Assembly: GCF_030035605.1 (NCBI RefSeq)
Contig: NZ_CP106736.1
Coordinates: forward strand, 4,213,001-4,277,000
Direction of reading: 5' to 3'
Source: Silvimonas soli
GTDB taxonomy: Bacteria; Pseudomonadota; Gammaproteobacteria; Burkholderiales; Chitinibacteraceae
DNA length: 64,000 nt
Shown here: one piece after another, positions 16,785 to 26,301 of the stretch
How the letters are laid out: every line of letters starts with the position of its first letter
Numbering within the stretch: the first letter of the stretch is position 1
Made by a program: the position numbers and the translations under genes
The notes under the pieces: generated by a model
Seen by the model: the letters and a program-made list of their open reading frames with translations, nothing else
Database searches by the model: none
Told to the model about the DNA's origin: nothing

Positions 16785-18077
16785 ATGAGCAAAATCAAGG
16801 GCATGCGTTGGTGGATGGTCGGCATGGTCACCGCTGGCCTGATCGTCAATTACCTCGCGCGCAATACGCTGTCGGTGGCTGCACCGACAATGATGCACGA
16901 ACTGAATATTTCTACGCAGCAGTACTCCTGGATCGTGGTTTCCTGGCAAATCTGTTATGCCTTGATGCAGCCTATTGCCGGCTTTGTGCTGGACACCATT
17001 GGCACCAAAATCGGTTTTGCCATTTTTGCGTTGGCCTGGTCGGTCGCTTGCGCTGCTGCAGCCCTGGCCACGGGCTGGCAAAGTCTGGCGGTCTTTCGAG
17101 GCCTGTTAGGCATGAGTGAGGCGGCTGGTATACCGGCAGGAGTGAAAGCCACCACCGAATGGTTCCCGGCCAAAGAGCGCTCGGTGGCCATTGGCTGGTT
17201 CAACATCGGTTCATCCATCGGCGCGCTGTGCGCACCGCCTTTGGTCGTGTGGTCCATCATGCACGGCACATGGGAGTGGGCGTTTGTGATCGTTGGTGGT
17301 CTGGGATTGATCTGGACAGGGCTGTGGGCATGGCTCTACAAGCATCCGAAGAACCAGAAAAATCTCTCCAACGAAGAGCGCGACTATATCCTCGCTGGCC
17401 AGGAAGCCAAGTACGCCGAAGAGGTCACCAAAAAGGCTACCTGGCGCGAGATTCTGCGCAATCGCGACTTCTGGTCCATCGGTATTCCCCGCTTCCTGTC
17501 GGAACCGGCATGGCAAACCTTCAATGCCTGGATCCCTTTGTACATGGCCACTGAACGTCATATGAATCTGAAAGAAATTGCCATGTTTGCCTGGTTGCCG
17601 TTTCTGGCTGCTGATATTGGCTGCGTGTTGGGTGGATATCTGAGCCCGCTGTATCACAAGTATTGCAAGGTTTCGCTGTTCACATCCCGCAAGATGGTTA
17701 TGGTGACTGGTTCGCTGTGCATGATCGGACCGGCTTGCATTGGCCTGGTCGAAAGTCCTTACGCAGCGATTGCCTTGTTGTGTGTCGGCGGCTTTGCCCA
17801 CCAAACCTTGTCTGGCGCGCTTTATGCAATTACCTCCGATGTGTTCGGCAAGAACGAAGTCGCCACAGCAACAGGTCTTGGTGGCATGTTTGGTTATCTT
17901 GGCGCGACGCTGTTCACTCTCGTGTTTGGTGTTCTGGTGACACAGATTGGTTACAGCCCGCTGTTTGTCGTGCTGGCTTTGTTTGATGTTGTTGCCGCAA
18001 TCGTAGTTTGCCTGATGGCTCGTGAACGTATCATTGTGACCAACCAGCCTGTGCAAGGAACTCCCGTCGCGGTTTGA
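16785..18077 (+). CDS. exuT: MFS hexuronate transporter, copy 1
   Basis: A 430-residue major facilitator protein of the anion:cation symporter branch (ExuT/GudP-like), with 12 predicted membrane helices. It begins KGMRWWMVGMVTAGLIVNYL, has the loop motif GVKATTEWFPAKERSVAIGWFNIGSS after helix 4 (partly shown here as TEWFPAKERSVAIGWFN) and RFLSEPAWQTFNAWIPLY in the second half. Such proteins import galacturonate or glucuronate with protons. It is very similar along its whole length to the copy at 47675. ATG 16785 has AAGGA upstream. Specificity is inferred from neighbours. Confidence 0.9.
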   Translation: MSKIKGMRWWMVGMVTAGLIVNYLARNTLSVAAPTMMHELNISTQQYSWIVVSWQICYALMQPIAGFVLDTIGTKIGFAIFALAWSVACAAAALATGWQSLAVFRGLLGMSEAAGIPAGVKATTEWFPAKERSVAIGWFNIGSSIGALCAPPLVVWSIMHGTWEWAFVIVGGLGLIWTGLWAWLYKHPKNQKNLSNEERDYILAGQEAKYAEEVTKKATWREILRNRDFWSIGIPRFLSEPAWQTFNAWIPLYMATERHMNLKEIAMFAWLPFLAADIGCVLGGYLSPLYHKYCKVSLFTSRKMVMVTGSLCMIGPACIGLVESPYAAIALLCVGGFAHQTLSGALYAITSDVFGKNEVATATGLGGMFGYLGATLFTLVFGVLVTQIGYSPLFVVLALFDVVAAIVVCLMARERIIVTNQPVQGTPVAV

Positions 18078-18103
18078 CATCGGGTGTATTGAACTTTAAA
18101 AAG

Positions 18104-18133
18104 CCGGTCCTGCCGCAAGGGAGGCGGGATCGG
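18104..18133 (+). other. Stable hairpin after exuT copy 1
   Basis: An 11-bp stem with two G-U pairs (18104-18114 with 18123-18133) closes an 8-nt loop. There is no T run on the plus strand, so it looks more like an mRNA-stabilising or partial attenuating structure between exuT and the porin gene than a terminator. Confidence 0.4.
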
Positions 18134-18325
18134 TAAATCACCCGAATAGATGAATTGTTGTTCACGGCAAATCTGAACGGTGCGGTGAAATCTCAAACAC
18201 ATTAATTTTTTCCAGTCCAATTGCTGGCGGGGATTCCTGCGCATTGTGTTTATCAAGCCGGTTAATCTGAATATTTTTGTTGCAATTGTGGGTATTTTGT
18301 CGGTAATCAAATAGGGAGCATAAAA

Positions 18326-19609
18326 ATGTCTAAATCAGGTAAGTTCAGTAAAAAGGCAATGCTGATTGCGGGAGCATCGGTATTTGCAGGTATTTCGTCT
18401 TGTGCATTTGCTGATCTGGATTCAGCGATGAAAGATCTCAATATTGAAACCTCTGTGTACGGATTTTTGAACGGCCAGATAGAGTCTGTTCAGGCCGATG
18501 GTGGCGCAACTCCGTATTCGTCACGCGGCAGAATTTCGGACGGTAACTCCCGGCTTGGATTTAAGGGCTCAATTGAGATTAATCAATACGCGAAAGGTAT
18601 TTGGCAATTAGAAGGCGGTCTGAACAATTTTGAGAATGGCGGCGTGAACGACCAGGGGAGTTCCGCTACGCTTGAATCGCGTAACTCTTTTGTTGGCGTT
18701 GAGGACACTCGCTTCGGTCGCGTGATCGTAGGTAACAATGATTCTATCTATCGCAGCCTGGTTGGTTCGGGGGGTGAAATGGGTGGCAACCTTGGCCTTA
18801 CGGTGCACGGGCTAGATCTGTGGAACAACACTTCCGCACAAATGACTGGCAATGCCAACAGCTTATTCAGCCGCGGTGAGGCACGTTACAAGAATTCGGT
18901 ACATTACCTCTCACCAGAATTTTATGGCTTCCAGGCCGGTGGCTCCTATGGTTTTGATGAAGCAGAAAGCAGCGGTGGCAACCGCGGTCGTTATTCGCTG
19001 GCAGCCAAATACACACATGGGGGCTTTGAAATTGGTGTCGGCTACGACCGCCAAGGCAATACCGGTGTGCTCACCGACAAGGTATCGCAAGGTTACGGAT
19101 TCCAGACTGGTGCCGTTAACAATGTAGACACCTATTTCTACAAGGTTGTTGCATCTTACAAGTTCCCGACCAAAACCTACGTTGGCGTTGGTTATGAAGT
19201 TGGCAATTACGGTTATTCGCAATTCAATCCGGCTAGCTCGTCCAATCTGTATAGCTCGACGACGACTGGCTCAATGAAGCAAAGCTCGGCGATGATTTCT
19301 GTCGCACAAGATGTGCGTGAAGATACGTCGATCATGCTTTCTTATGGCAAATTGGGTCACCTGGATAATGCAACCTTTGGCACCCCGGATGATTATTCCG
19401 CAACTCAATTCTCGGTCGGTGCGTTGTATCAGTTCAACAAGTATCTGGCGACGTACGTGTATTACACCGATATCAAAAATAAGTCACAGCAAAACGTGAA
19501 TCTGGGTCAGTCTCCAATTTACAGCAATAACTCAGGTACCACTAACGCGTTCCTGGCTCCTGGTGATAGTCCGCGCGCATTTGGTTTGGGTTTGATTGCT
19601 CGTTTCTGA
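18326..19609 (+). CDS. Gram-negative general porin
   Basis: A 427-residue outer membrane beta-barrel of the betaproteobacterial OmpC-like porin family. The signal peptide ends near SCAFA. The mature start (SVYGFLNGQIESV), SRLGFKGSIEI, SRNSFVGVEDTRFGRVIVG and the alternating aromatic strands ending in LGLIARF with terminal Phe are typical. GGGAG precedes ATG 18326. It lies between exuT and a polygalacturonase, so it may admit oligogalacturonides; that role is inferred, and no KdgM-like features are present. Confidence 0.9.
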   Translation: MSKSGKFSKKAMLIAGASVFAGISSCAFADLDSAMKDLNIETSVYGFLNGQIESVQADGGATPYSSRGRISDGNSRLGFKGSIEINQYAKGIWQLEGGLNNFENGGVNDQGSSATLESRNSFVGVEDTRFGRVIVGNNDSIYRSLVGSGGEMGGNLGLTVHGLDLWNNTSAQMTGNANSLFSRGEARYKNSVHYLSPEFYGFQAGGSYGFDEAESSGGNRGRYSLAAKYTHGGFEIGVGYDRQGNTGVLTDKVSQGYGFQTGAVNNVDTYFYKVVASYKFPTKTYVGVGYEVGNYGYSQFNPASSSNLYSSTTTGSMKQSSAMISVAQDVREDTSIMLSYGKLGHLDNATFGTPDDYSATQFSVGALYQFNKYLATYVYYTDIKNKSQQNVNLGQSPIYSNNSGTTNAFLAPGDSPRAFGLGLIARF

Positions 19610-19729
19610 TCGGGTGGAACATGTTCAGCCAGGCAATGGCTGGCTAATTACCCGCTCTCGCAATACCAGTCACAGTGATGACTTTGGTAATCACGCATTG
19701 CTGTCATGGTTTGACCGCGATTGCCAGGT

Positions 19730-19761
19730 TATCCAGAGGTGATATCCACGATCTGGATATC
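19730..19761 (+). other. Nested inverted repeats in the polygalacturonase leader
   Basis: TATCCAG (19730-19736) pairs with CTGGATA (19753-19759), and GATATCC (19741-19747) with GGATATC (19755-19761), giving alternative hairpins. They end about 8 nt before the GGGGGAAG ribosome binding site of the next gene. They may control translation or mRNA decay, or be a protein-binding site. Confidence 0.4.
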
Positions 19762-19783
19762 CAATTTGGGGGAAGTAAATAAA

Positions 19784-21985
19784 ATGAAGATGCATAAAAC
19801 AAGGGAAATGCTGCAGCGGCTGAAGGAACTGGGTTTTCTGGTTCCGGTGGTAGCTGTGTCAATCGCACTTAGCGCATGTGGTGGCGGTGGTGGCGACAGT
19901 AGCAATGCGACAAACTACTCGTCCGACAAACCGTTCCAGGTAGGCACCACCAGCTTTGATGCCAATCTGCCGGCAGAACCAAGCCTGCCAACGGACGACC
20001 AGGTATGTGCAACGGTCTATGCCCAGCCAAACGTGATCGGCGGCAAATCTGTGCCGGTTGTTAGTCGCCCGGATGGTTCGTTGCCACCAGAGGCAGATCC
20101 GTCGACCTCTGGTAACGGTGTTGCGACCACAACAGCCAATCCTGATCAGGCGCGCATCCAGGCCGCGTTGGATCAGTGCGGTGCATCGGTTGATGCAGAA
20201 GTTGGTGGGCAGATTGCTGCAGTCGACGCTGCAGCAACTGCGTCTCAGAAACTGGCCAACGTGATGGTAACGGTGAAGAACGCTTCGGCACCGGTTGCGG
20301 CAAATATCGCTGGTGTTTCAGGCGAAGAATTGGCCAAGCCACAATATAAAGCCAAGAAATTTGCAGTACGTCTGGTTGCCAGCCAAGGCGCAGATGGCAG
20401 CAATGGCTTTATCAGCGGCCCGCTGACCTTGCCGTCTGGTGTAACGCTGTGGATCGATAAGGGGGTGACGCTATATGCCTCGCGCGATGCGACGACCTAC
20501 CTCACAACGACTGCCGGCAAATACTGCGCCAACACTGCAAACTCTGGTTCGGCTGGTAGCTCCAGCAACTGCCAGGCGTTGATCAATGGTAACAATATGG
20601 TCAACTCCGCGGTGATGGGTGATGGTCGTATCGACAGTCGTGGTTACGCGGAAGTCGTGACGTCCAACAAGTACTATCCGCTGATGAAGGTGGATCTGAC
20701 TTGTACCAACACCTACGCGGCTTATCTGACGAACAAATTTGCGGCTGACGGCACGCCTTGCGACAACGGCGGTACCTTTGTTGATACCAAGTCCGCTGCC
20801 CGCAACATGACCTGGTGGGATCTGGCCTTCAAAGGCAACATGGTTGATAACGGTACAACCGGTTCCGGTTCGCAGTCCAACTTCCGCATGATGGTGTTCA
20901 ATTACGCCAAAAACCTGACCTTGTATCGCATTACCCTGAACAACAGCGCCAACTTCCACGTCGTGCCGAGTGGTGTCGATGGCCTGACTATCTGGGGCGT
21001 GAAGGTACAAACACCGTCGCTGGCAGCCTTTGCCAACCCGGCAGGTAACGGCAATCCGCTGTACAACGGCCAAACCTTTACCGAAGACAACGTCAAGAAC
21101 ACCGACGCCTTCGATCCGGGCGCAGCCAGCAAGCAAACCTCGGTCGCTCTGGCAACCGGCAGCAAGACCAATTCGGCAGCGAAGATCTCGTTTGACGGGT
21201 ATCTAAAGAACTTTGTGTTTGCCTACAACTTTGTCAGCACCGGTGACGATGATATTGCGCTTAAGGGCAGTAGCAATCCGACTCCAGGCGGCAATGGCTC
21301 CGGCATCTTCGCCATCGACGGTAACCGCGACGTTCGTTCTGACCGTAAGTGGGGCATGATCATCGCCCACAACCATATCTACTGGGGTCATGGCATTTCG
21401 GTGGGTAGCGAGACTAACTCTGGCGTGACCAATGTGCAGGTGTATGACAACTCCTTCCAGGATTCGGAAGAAGGTCTGCGCATCAAGTCCGACTATGCTC
21501 GCGGCGGCGAAGTCAGCAACATTAACTACAGCAATATTTGTATCAAGGATGCTCAGAACGCGCTGCTGTTTACGCCGTATTACAGCACCAAGGCGTTGCC
21601 AGCGGCTGGTCCGTTGTACCCGAACTTCCACGACATCGTTCTGAACAACGTGCGGATTCTGGGTAGTTCAAACGTCAAGCTGCAAGGCTTCCAGGCGAAC
21701 ACAGGTGGCTTTGGCAATCCGGCTTACCCGCTGGTGATGTCGCTGACCAATGTGCTGGCTGATTCGGGTACTGCGGTGACCGTTTCGGCAATGTCTGATG
21801 CCAATCTGACCGTTCGTGGTGTCAACCTGCCCTTGTTCTCCTCGACCGATAACCGCGTTGTGGTGAACGGTACAGTGACGCAAGCCGTCGATCCATCCAA
21901 GGTCATCGATTGCAGCAACGCGTTTGTTGATTTCCCTGCAATTGGTCAATCCAACTTGTTCGGTTCTACGTGGGCTTCCCACTAA
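19784..21985 (+). CDS. GH28 polygalacturonase lipoprotein
   Basis: A 733-residue glycoside hydrolase family 28 protein cleaving alpha-1,4-galacturonan. A lipobox LSAC (residues 29-32) follows the signal helix, then a Gly/Ser-rich stretch, so it is probably anchored to the outer membrane. The right-handed beta-helix carries all GH28 active-site motifs: N439-T-D441, G487-D-D489, the histidine H536 in GHGISVG, and R566-I-K568. An N-terminal extension of about 170 residues precedes the helix. ATG 19784 has GGGGGAAG upstream; earlier in-frame codons are disregarded. A paralogue with a different linker is encoded at 31112. Endo or exo mode cannot be told. Confidence 0.92.
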   Translation: MKMHKTREMLQRLKELGFLVPVVAVSIALSACGGGGGDSSNATNYSSDKPFQVGTTSFDANLPAEPSLPTDDQVCATVYAQPNVIGGKSVPVVSRPDGSLPPEADPSTSGNGVATTTANPDQARIQAALDQCGASVDAEVGGQIAAVDAAATASQKLANVMVTVKNASAPVAANIAGVSGEELAKPQYKAKKFAVRLVASQGADGSNGFISGPLTLPSGVTLWIDKGVTLYASRDATTYLTTTAGKYCANTANSGSAGSSSNCQALINGNNMVNSAVMGDGRIDSRGYAEVVTSNKYYPLMKVDLTCTNTYAAYLTNKFAADGTPCDNGGTFVDTKSAARNMTWWDLAFKGNMVDNGTTGSGSQSNFRMMVFNYAKNLTLYRITLNNSANFHVVPSGVDGLTIWGVKVQTPSLAAFANPAGNGNPLYNGQTFTEDNVKNTDAFDPGAASKQTSVALATGSKTNSAAKISFDGYLKNFVFAYNFVSTGDDDIALKGSSNPTPGGNGSGIFAIDGNRDVRSDRKWGMIIAHNHIYWGHGISVGSETNSGVTNVQVYDNSFQDSEEGLRIKSDYARGGEVSNINYSNICIKDAQNALLFTPYYSTKALPAAGPLYPNFHDIVLNNVRILGSSNVKLQGFQANTGGFGNPAYPLVMSLTNVLADSGTAVTVSAMSDANLTVRGVNLPLFSSTDNRVVVNGTVTQAVDPSKVIDCSNAFVDFPAIGQSNLFGSTWASH

Positions 21986-22028
21986 GTGGTAAGCGGGCGG
22001 CGATAACCTCGCCGCCTCTCGCGTGATC

Positions 22029-22055
22029 AAACCTCCCGGCATCGTCGGGAGGTTT
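22029..22055 (+). terminator. Rho-independent terminator after polygalacturonase
   Basis: A 10-bp stem AAACCTCCCG/CGGGAGGTTT with following T residues. A second GC-rich hairpin (21996-22016) lies just before it. It probably ends the exuT-porin-polygalacturonase transcript, so tpi would start a new one. Confidence 0.8.
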
Positions 22056-22226
22056 TCTACGGTCCATTTGTTTGTTATCGGGCCTGTATCCAAGGTTATT
22101 GACCCAATCCTGTTCTGCCGGTGAGCACCGCTGCCGCAGTGGGGAGGATTTTGTCAGCGACTTTGGTTTTGAACGGCAACAACGATTTAAATGCCGCGTT
22201 TTAAAGGCTCTGACAGGATTAAAAAG

Positions 22227-23075
22227 ATGGCTGCAATGGCTGAAACGACAAACAACGCATTGGCAAATTCCTGCCTGGTAACAACCGTAGCGGGAAGTTC
22301 AACACCGATATCCCGGTGTCGCCGCAAGCTGGTGATCGGCAACTGGAAAATGCACGGAAACCTGGATTTGTGCCTCGAGGCCGTCAGTGTGTTGGCGGAC
22401 GTCGTGCAGCCTGAGGTGGACTTGGTGCTATGTCCGCCAGCTCCTTATTTGGGAGAAATCCGGCGGTTGATGCGTACTACACGGCTCCAGATGAGCGCGC
22501 AAAACGTAGCGGAACTGGCCAAGGGCGAGCGCACGGGGGAGTGGTCCGCTGCCATGCTGGCGGAAATTGGTTGTCATTACGTGATTGTGGGGCATTCCGA
22601 GCGTCGTCAGCACCACGGCGAATGTGATGCGTTGACCGCTGCCAAAGCGCAAGCCTGTGTCGCTGCGGGTGTAATCCCGGTGGTTTGTATTGGTGAAAAC
22701 CAGGAGGAGCGCGATAGCGGGCTCACCGAAAGTGTGCTGGCGAGCCAACTCGATACTCTACTGGCAACCACCGGGTGGCGTTACGCCGTGGTGGCTTACG
22801 AACCAGTCTGGGCCATTGGCACAGGTAACGCAGCCACGCCCGCCGTTGCGCAGTCGGTACATGCGTTTATCCGCGGTTATCTGGCTCAGGTGGATGCCAC
22901 TGCAGCTTCCCGCATGCGCCTGGTTTATGGCGGCAGTGTCAGTCCACAAAACGCCGCGGCCTTGTTTGCCATGCCCGACGTCGATGGCGCATTGATTGGT
23001 CGTGCGTCGTTGGCGCCGCAATCCCTTTCGCAGATTTATTCGGCGGCCCTGCAAGCGCAGGCCGGATGTCTTTAA
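22227..23075 (+). CDS. tpiA: Triosephosphate isomerase
   Basis: The 282-residue enzyme interconverts glyceraldehyde-3-phosphate and dihydroxyacetone phosphate. Catalytic Lys41 in GNWKMHGN, His in VGHSERR, Glu in AYEPVWAIGTG and the phosphate loops YGGSV and GALIGRASL are intact. It carries about 28 extra residues before the usual start of the fold. Start ATG 22227 has AGGA upstream; ATG 22236 is close by, and a shorter protein from a non-ATG codon is possible. Fbp follows 10 nt after the stop. Being linked to fbp, fba and kdgK, it is likely a pathway-specific copy, with a housekeeping tpiA elsewhere (inferred). Confidence 0.93.
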   Translation: MAAMAETTNNALANSCLVTTVAGSSTPISRCRRKLVIGNWKMHGNLDLCLEAVSVLADVVQPEVDLVLCPPAPYLGEIRRLMRTTRLQMSAQNVAELAKGERTGEWSAAMLAEIGCHYVIVGHSERRQHHGECDALTAAKAQACVAAGVIPVVCIGENQEERDSGLTESVLASQLDTLLATTGWRYAVVAYEPVWAIGTGNAATPAVAQSVHAFIRGYLAQVDATAASRMRLVYGGSVSPQNAAALFAMPDVDGALIGRASLAPQSLSQIYSAALQAQAGCL

Positions 23076-23085
23076 CAGGTGAATT

Positions 23086-24141
23086 ATGAGTACCAGTCTT
23101 TCCAGTTTCATTGCGACCCGATGTACCACCGATGATCGCCACCCCGTCGCTTTCTATCAATTGATTCACAGCATTGCGCAGACCTGCCGTGCGATTGCTG
23201 CTGCTGTGGACCGCAGCGCGCTGGCAGGTACCACGGGTAGTGCTGGTGTTGCCAACGTTCAAGGCGAAGAACAAAAAAAGCTCGATATTGTCACCAACAC
23301 CTTGATGCTGGAAGGCACCGCCAACAACGACGTATTGGCGGCAGTGGCATCCGAAGAAATGGCGCGGATCAGCCGCACTGGTCAGGCGCGTAAAGCCGGT
23401 CAATATCTGTTGCTGTTTGATCCATTGGACGGCTCTTCCAACGTGGACGTGAATGCACCGGTGGGAACGATATTTTCGATCCTTCGTTGTGCTGACAGTA
23501 CTTATCCGGTGAGTGAATCGGATTTCCTGCAGCCGGGCACGGCTCAAGTGTGCGCCGGGTATGCTATCTATGGCGCGGCCACCATGCTGGTGCTGACGCT
23601 CGGTGATGGGGTGGACGGTTTTACGCTGGATCGGGATAGCGGTGAATTCGTTCTTACTCATCCGCGGATGACCATCCCGGCCAGCACACGTGAATTTGCC
23701 ATCAACACGGCTAATACCCGTTTCTGGGAAGCACCGGTCAACCGTTATATCGACGAATGCCTGGCCGGAGCCAATGGTCCGCGCAAACAGGATTTCAACA
23801 TGCGTTGGGTGGCTGCGATGGTTGCTGACGTGCATCGCATTCTGCTGCGTGGAGGCGTGTTTCTGTATCCACAAGACACCCGCGAAGCAAGCCGCTTTGG
23901 CAAATTGCGACTGCTGTATGAGGCAAATCCGATGTCTTTTCTGGTAGAGCAAGCCGGCGGCATGAGCAGTACCGGTCATGAGCGGGTCATGGATATCCAG
24001 CCGCACGCTTTACATCAGCGTATCGCCGTGATGCTCGGTTCGCGCGACGAGGTGGAGCGATTGACGGCCTATCACCAGCAAGCGGCACAACCAGTGCCTG
24101 ATCTGGTCAATGCCCTTCGCCATCTCTGGACCGAGTATTAA
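23086..24141 (+). CDS. fbp: Fructose-1,6-bisphosphatase class I
   Basis: A 351-residue class I enzyme that removes the C1 phosphate of fructose-1,6-bisphosphate, the committed gluconeogenic step. Metal-binding motif DPLDGSSNVDVNAPVGTIFS is complete, with upstream ASEE and the C-terminal EANPMSFLVEQAGG. Its length is that of the proteobacterial Fbp family (about 330-360). It lies 10 nt after tpiA and 84 nt before fba. The enzyme is usually encoded alone, so its place in a sugar-acid cluster is unusual. Confidence 0.95.
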   Translation: MSTSLSSFIATRCTTDDRHPVAFYQLIHSIAQTCRAIAAAVDRSALAGTTGSAGVANVQGEEQKKLDIVTNTLMLEGTANNDVLAAVASEEMARISRTGQARKAGQYLLLFDPLDGSSNVDVNAPVGTIFSILRCADSTYPVSESDFLQPGTAQVCAGYAIYGAATMLVLTLGDGVDGFTLDRDSGEFVLTHPRMTIPASTREFAINTANTRFWEAPVNRYIDECLAGANGPRKQDFNMRWVAAMVADVHRILLRGGVFLYPQDTREASRFGKLRLLYEANPMSFLVEQAGGMSSTGHERVMDIQPHALHQRIAVMLGSRDEVERLTAYHQQAAQPVPDLVNALRHLWTEY

Positions 24142-24225
24142 ACGGCAGCCCCAGCCAATAGAAACATGGACCTGACGGCATATCCCAGCGCCCAGGTCAT
24201 ACAAACAAGATCAAGGAATAACACC

Positions 24226-25281
24226 ATGCCACTGGTTTCCATGAGACAGCTGCTGGATCACGCTGCTGATTACCAATACGGTTTGCCAGCCTTTAACGTC
24301 AACAATATGGAGCAGATGCGCGCCATCATGCTCGCCGCAGATCGCACCGATAGCCCGGTCATCGTGCAGGCGTCAGCGGGGGCTCGCGCTTATGCCGGTG
24401 CGCCATTTTTGCGGCATCTGATTCTGGCGGCGATTGAAGAGTTTCCTCATTTGCCGATTGTGATGCACCAGGATCACGGCACTAGCCCGGCGGTATGCCA
24501 GCGTGCCATTCAGTTGGGATTCTCTTCCGTAATGATGGATGGCTCGTTACTGGAAAACGGCAAAACCCCGGCAAGTTACGACTACAACGTGAACGTCACC
24601 CGCAACGTGGTGGCTTTTGCGCACGCGTGTGGCGTCTCGGTCGAAGGTGAACTGGGCTGTCTCGGTAGCCTGGAAACCGGTATGGCTGGCGAAGAGGACG
24701 GCGTGGGAGCGGAGGGCACGCTGGATCATGCGCAGATGCTGACCGATCCGGATGAAGCCGCCGCATTTGTTTTGGCCACCGGCGTCGATGCGCTCGCCAT
24801 CGCCATTGGCACCAGCCATGGCGCCTACAAGTTCACCCGCCCGCCAACGGGAGACACACTGGCGATTGATCGCATCCGCCAGATTCATGCTCGTTTGCCT
24901 GAGACCCACCTGGTTATGCATGGCAGCTCATCTGTGCCGCAGGAATGGCTACGGGTGATCAATGAATACGGCGGCGATATCCCAGACACCTGGGGAGTGC
25001 CGGTATCGGAGATCGTGGAAGGCATCCGGCATGGCGTGCGCAAAATCAATATTGATACCGATTTGCGCCTGGCTGCTACCGGCGCCATTCGCCGCGCATT
25101 CGGGACGGCCAGAGCCGAGTTCGATCCCCGCAAATACCTGGAGAAAGCGACCGATGCCATGCGCGATATTTGCATCGCGCGCTACGAGGCCTTCGGTGCT
25201 GCGGGCAGGGCTAGTCGTATCAAGCCGATGTCGCTGGATGCCATGGCCGCACGCTATACACGTAGCACTGTAGCTGCGTGA
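24226..25281 (+). CDS. fba: Fructose-bisphosphate aldolase class II (Calvin-cycle subtype)
   Basis: A 351-residue zinc aldolase joining dihydroxyacetone phosphate and glyceraldehyde-3-phosphate to fructose-1,6-bisphosphate. It shows LLDHAADYQYGLPAFNVNN, the zinc/catalytic MHQDHGTSP, EGELGCLGSLETG, the GTSHGAYKF histidine and HGSSSVP. Its long insert (GEEDGVGAEGTL) marks the CbbA-like subtype. ATG 24226 has AAGGA 8 nt upstream; an upstream in-frame ATG at 24166 lacks one. It belongs with tpiA and fbp in one probable operon ending at kdgK or the regulator. Confidence 0.95.
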   Translation: MPLVSMRQLLDHAADYQYGLPAFNVNNMEQMRAIMLAADRTDSPVIVQASAGARAYAGAPFLRHLILAAIEEFPHLPIVMHQDHGTSPAVCQRAIQLGFSSVMMDGSLLENGKTPASYDYNVNVTRNVVAFAHACGVSVEGELGCLGSLETGMAGEEDGVGAEGTLDHAQMLTDPDEAAAFVLATGVDALAIAIGTSHGAYKFTRPPTGDTLAIDRIRQIHARLPETHLVMHGSSSVPQEWLRVINEYGGDIPDTWGVPVSEIVEGIRHGVRKINIDTDLRLAATGAIRRAFGTARAEFDPRKYLEKATDAMRDICIARYEAFGAAGRASRIKPMSLDAMAARYTRSTVAA

Positions 25282-25319
25282 CACTTAATTCGACCTTGTA
25301 GGCAGCGGCGAGAATATCA

Positions 25320-26243
25320 ATGAACAAGCAAACAGTGGCCATCATTGGCGAATGCATGATCGAGCTGCAACGGCATGGCGGCGGTTTGGAGTACCACTTT
25401 GGCGGCGACACGCTCAATACGGCGGTTTACCTGTCGCGCAAGGTGGATCAAACGCGATTTGATATCGCTTACGTAAGCGCGCTCGGCGTGGATACGCTCT
25501 CTGATGAAATGTGCGCGGCCTGGCAAAGTGAAGGCATATCAACGCAGTGGGTGCAGCGTTTGCCCGACCGCTTGCCTGGTATTTATCTGATTGAAACGGA
25601 TAAGCAAGGCGAACGCACCTTTCACTATTGGCGCAAGGACTCCGCCGCTCGTTACTGGCTGGAGGGACCGCAGACGGGGCGGGTGATAGCCGGGTTGATT
25701 AACGCTGACGTGATTTACCTGTCAGGAATCAGCCTGGCCATTCTCAGCTCGGCGTATCGCGAGATGCTGTGTGAAGTATTAGGGCGCTGTCGGGCGAATG
25801 GCGGCCAGATAGTATTCGACAACAACTATCGCCCGCGGCTGTGGGAAAGCACTGAAGCGGCGATCCAGATGTACTGCCGAGTTTTGATGTTAGCCAATAC
25901 AGCCCTGTTAACGCTGGACGACGAAACCGCGCTATACGGGGAGCAAGATGTGGACGCGGTGATTGCCCGCACTCGGGCGCTGGGGGTGGCGGAGGTTGTC
26001 GTCAAGCGAGGAGGGGCGGCGTGTGTGGTTGCTACACCTGACTTGCGGCTGGAGATCACGCCAGAGCCCGTTGCTGAAGTGGTCGATACCACTGCGGCAG
26101 GGGATTCATTTGGCGCAGCTTATCTAGCGGCAAGATTGGCTGGCGCGAACCCGGCCAAGGCCGCCGAAGCAGGACATCGCCTTGCGGGGCGGGTGATTCA
26201 GCACAGAGGCGCCATCATTCCTTTATCAGCCATGCCGGATTAA
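25320..26243 (+). CDS. kdgK: 2-dehydro-3-deoxygluconokinase
   Basis: A 307-residue PfkB-family sugar kinase that phosphorylates 2-keto-3-deoxygluconate to KDPG, the last step before aldol cleavage. It begins AIIGECMIELQR, has the G-G-D-T-L-N-T-A-V-Y-L substrate segment, R-x-F-x-Y-W-R, FDNNYRPRLW and the catalytic/anion-hole motif DTTAAGDSFGAAYLA with the base Asp. The length is standard. It lies 38 nt after fba and 58 nt before the regulator on the same strand. KDPG aldolase (eda) is not nearby. Confidence 0.95.
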   Translation: MNKQTVAIIGECMIELQRHGGGLEYHFGGDTLNTAVYLSRKVDQTRFDIAYVSALGVDTLSDEMCAAWQSEGISTQWVQRLPDRLPGIYLIETDKQGERTFHYWRKDSAARYWLEGPQTGRVIAGLINADVIYLSGISLAILSSAYREMLCEVLGRCRANGGQIVFDNNYRPRLWESTEAAIQMYCRVLMLANTALLTLDDETALYGEQDVDAVIARTRALGVAEVVVKRGGAACVVATPDLRLEITPEPVAEVVDTTAAGDSFGAAYLAARLAGANPAKAAEAGHRLAGRVIQHRGAIIPLSAMPD

Positions 26244-26301
26244 TCCTTTCTGTTACTGATTTCTCCCTATCGATCAAAACCTGTTTACGAGACTTTTCCA
26301 G

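Noticed and set aside
22939..24006. 355-codon minus-strand frame
   Set aside because: Antisense of tpiA and fbp, whose catalytic motifs are intact on the plus strand.
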